This document shows, in pieces, positions 4,661 to 5,378 of a stretch of DNA of 5,378 nucleotides. A model generated the notes under the pieces. The model was not told the origin of the DNA. It did not search any database and saw only the letters and a program-made list of their open reading frames with translations. Origin of the DNA: CAZTVF01 sp964616985 (GTDB lineage: Bacteria; Planctomycetota; Phycisphaerae; SM23-33); the NCBI GenBank assembly GCA_964616985.1, contig CAZTVF010000200.1:1-5378 (forward strand), read 5' to 3'. The first letter of the stretch is position 1, and every line of letters begins with the position of its first letter. The translations under genes were made by a program, and so were the position numbers.

Positions 4661-5378
4661 ATGAACCAGGAACTGCTGCGGATTGTGGATGCCTTGGCCC
4701 GGGACAAGAACATCGATAAAGAGACGATGTTCGAGGACCTCGAGGCCGCCATGCAATCGGCCATTCGCAAGGCCAATGTGCATACCGAAGACATCGTGGT
4801 TCGCATCAACCGCCAGAGCGGCGACATCACCGCCACGGTGGCCGGCGTGCCGATGAGCGTGCGCGACCTGGGTCGCATCGCCGCCCAGACCGCCAAGCAG
4901 GTCATGATCCAACGCATCCGCGCCGCCGAGCGCGACAGCTTGTTTGAGGAGTACCTTGATCGCCGCGGCCAGATCGTCACCGGTCGCGTGGCCCGCTGGG
5001 AGGGTGGCTCCCTGATCATCGACCTGGGGCGGGTCGAGGCCGTGCTGCCCAAGGCCGAGCAGATCCCGGGCGATTCGCACCAGCCCGAAGAGCGCATCCG
5101 CGCGATGATCCTGGACGTGAAGGAACAGCCCAGCCAGGTGAAGATCGTGCTGTCTCGGACGCACCCTGATTTCATCAAAGCGCTGTTCGACCTGGAAGTG
5201 CCCGAGGTGGCCGAGAAGATCATCGAGATCAAGGCCATCGCCCGCGAGGCCGGCTATCGCACAAAGGTCGCCGTAAACAGCCTCGACACGAAGGTGGACC
5301 CCATCGGCGCCTGCGTCGGCATTCGCGGCAGCCGCATCAAGAATATCGTTGACGAACTCGGCGGCGAGAAGATCGACA
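4661..5378 (+). CDS. nusA: transcription termination/antitermination factor NusA, 3' end missing
   Basis: The first 239 codons of NusA, running off the right edge. NusA binds RNA polymerase and nascent RNA, promotes pausing and intrinsic termination, and takes part in antitermination complexes in the cytoplasm. The N-terminal polymerase-binding domain is about residues 1-100 (MNQELLRIVDALARDKNIDK; GRIAAQTAKQVMIQRIRAAE at 71-90). The S1 domain is about 102-166 (GQIVTGRV to KIVLSRTHPD). The first KH domain starts after about 180 and contains AREAGYRTKVAV (194-205), VDPIGACVGIRGSRIKNIV (212-230) with the GIRG loop, and ELGGEKID at the edge. Compared from memory with E. coli NusA, about 30 residues are missing between RINRQSGD and GRIAAQTAKQV, giving a compact N-terminal domain; this may be lineage-wide. 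rimP, the common upstream partner, is not here. Identification is very secure; the start is supported by AAGGA at 4651-4655. Confidence 0.97.
   Translation, partial: MNQELLRIVDALARDKNIDKETMFEDLEAAMQSAIRKANVHTEDIVVRINRQSGDITATVAGVPMSVRDLGRIAAQTAKQVMIQRIRAAERDSLFEEYLDRRGQIVTGRVARWEGGSLIIDLGRVEAVLPKAEQIPGDSHQPEERIRAMILDVKEQPSQVKIVLSRTHPDFIKALFDLEVPEVAEKIIEIKAIAREAGYRTKVAVNSLDTKVDPIGACVGIRGSRIKNIVDELGGEKID

Noticed and set aside
4448..5238. Two overlapping minus-strand open frames of 238 and 260 codons
   Set aside because: Both run opposite nusA, whose plus-strand product is unmistakable, and their translations show no recognisable domain.

Overview
The window looks like high-GC bacterial chromosome, most likely from Planctomycetota (Phycisphaerae-like). 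This rests on GC-rich third codon positions, a secreted protein that joins squalene-cyclase-like toroid repeats to DUF4159-type modules (an architecture I associate with planctomycetes), and a NusA with a compact N-terminal domain. The assignment is an inference from gene content; no rRNA or other marker is present.

Left part (2-4058): two co-directional genes 10 bp apart form the end of an operon. The first is a large, helical, TPR/Sel1-like repeat protein whose 5' end lies outside the window. The second begins at a GTG whose Shine-Dalgarno overlaps the previous stop codon. It encodes an 813-residue exported protein with a signal peptide, an alpha/alpha-toroid (prenyltransferase/squalene-cyclase-like) region, two successive DUF4159/GATase-like modules that look like an internal duplication, and an Ala/Ser/Thr/Pro-rich tail. 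No catalytic motif is evident, so both proteins are best read as binding, scaffold or envelope proteins of unknown function. In planctomycetes such proteins often sit near MoxR/DUF58/VWA clusters, which this window cannot show.

Middle part (4059-4660): about 600 bp without a convincing protein gene, but not empty. It holds a good sigma70-like promoter (4212-4241), a series of hairpins between about 4270 and 4597, and a classic intrinsic terminator (stem 4607-4628, T-run to 4633) ending 27 bases before the nusA start codon. From the predicted start near 4248 this is either a roughly 410-nt nusA leader with a terminator/attenuator or a separate structured RNA of about 385 nt that happens to precede nusA. 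No known RNA family was recognised.

Right part (4661-5378): the 5' portion of nusA (transcription termination/antitermination factor), cut by the window edge inside the first KH domain. rimP, the usual upstream neighbour, is absent.

The most interesting point is the combination: the gene for a protein that stimulates pausing and intrinsic termination is preceded by a structured leader ending in an intrinsic terminator. This suggests, but does not prove, feedback control by NusA-dependent attenuation.
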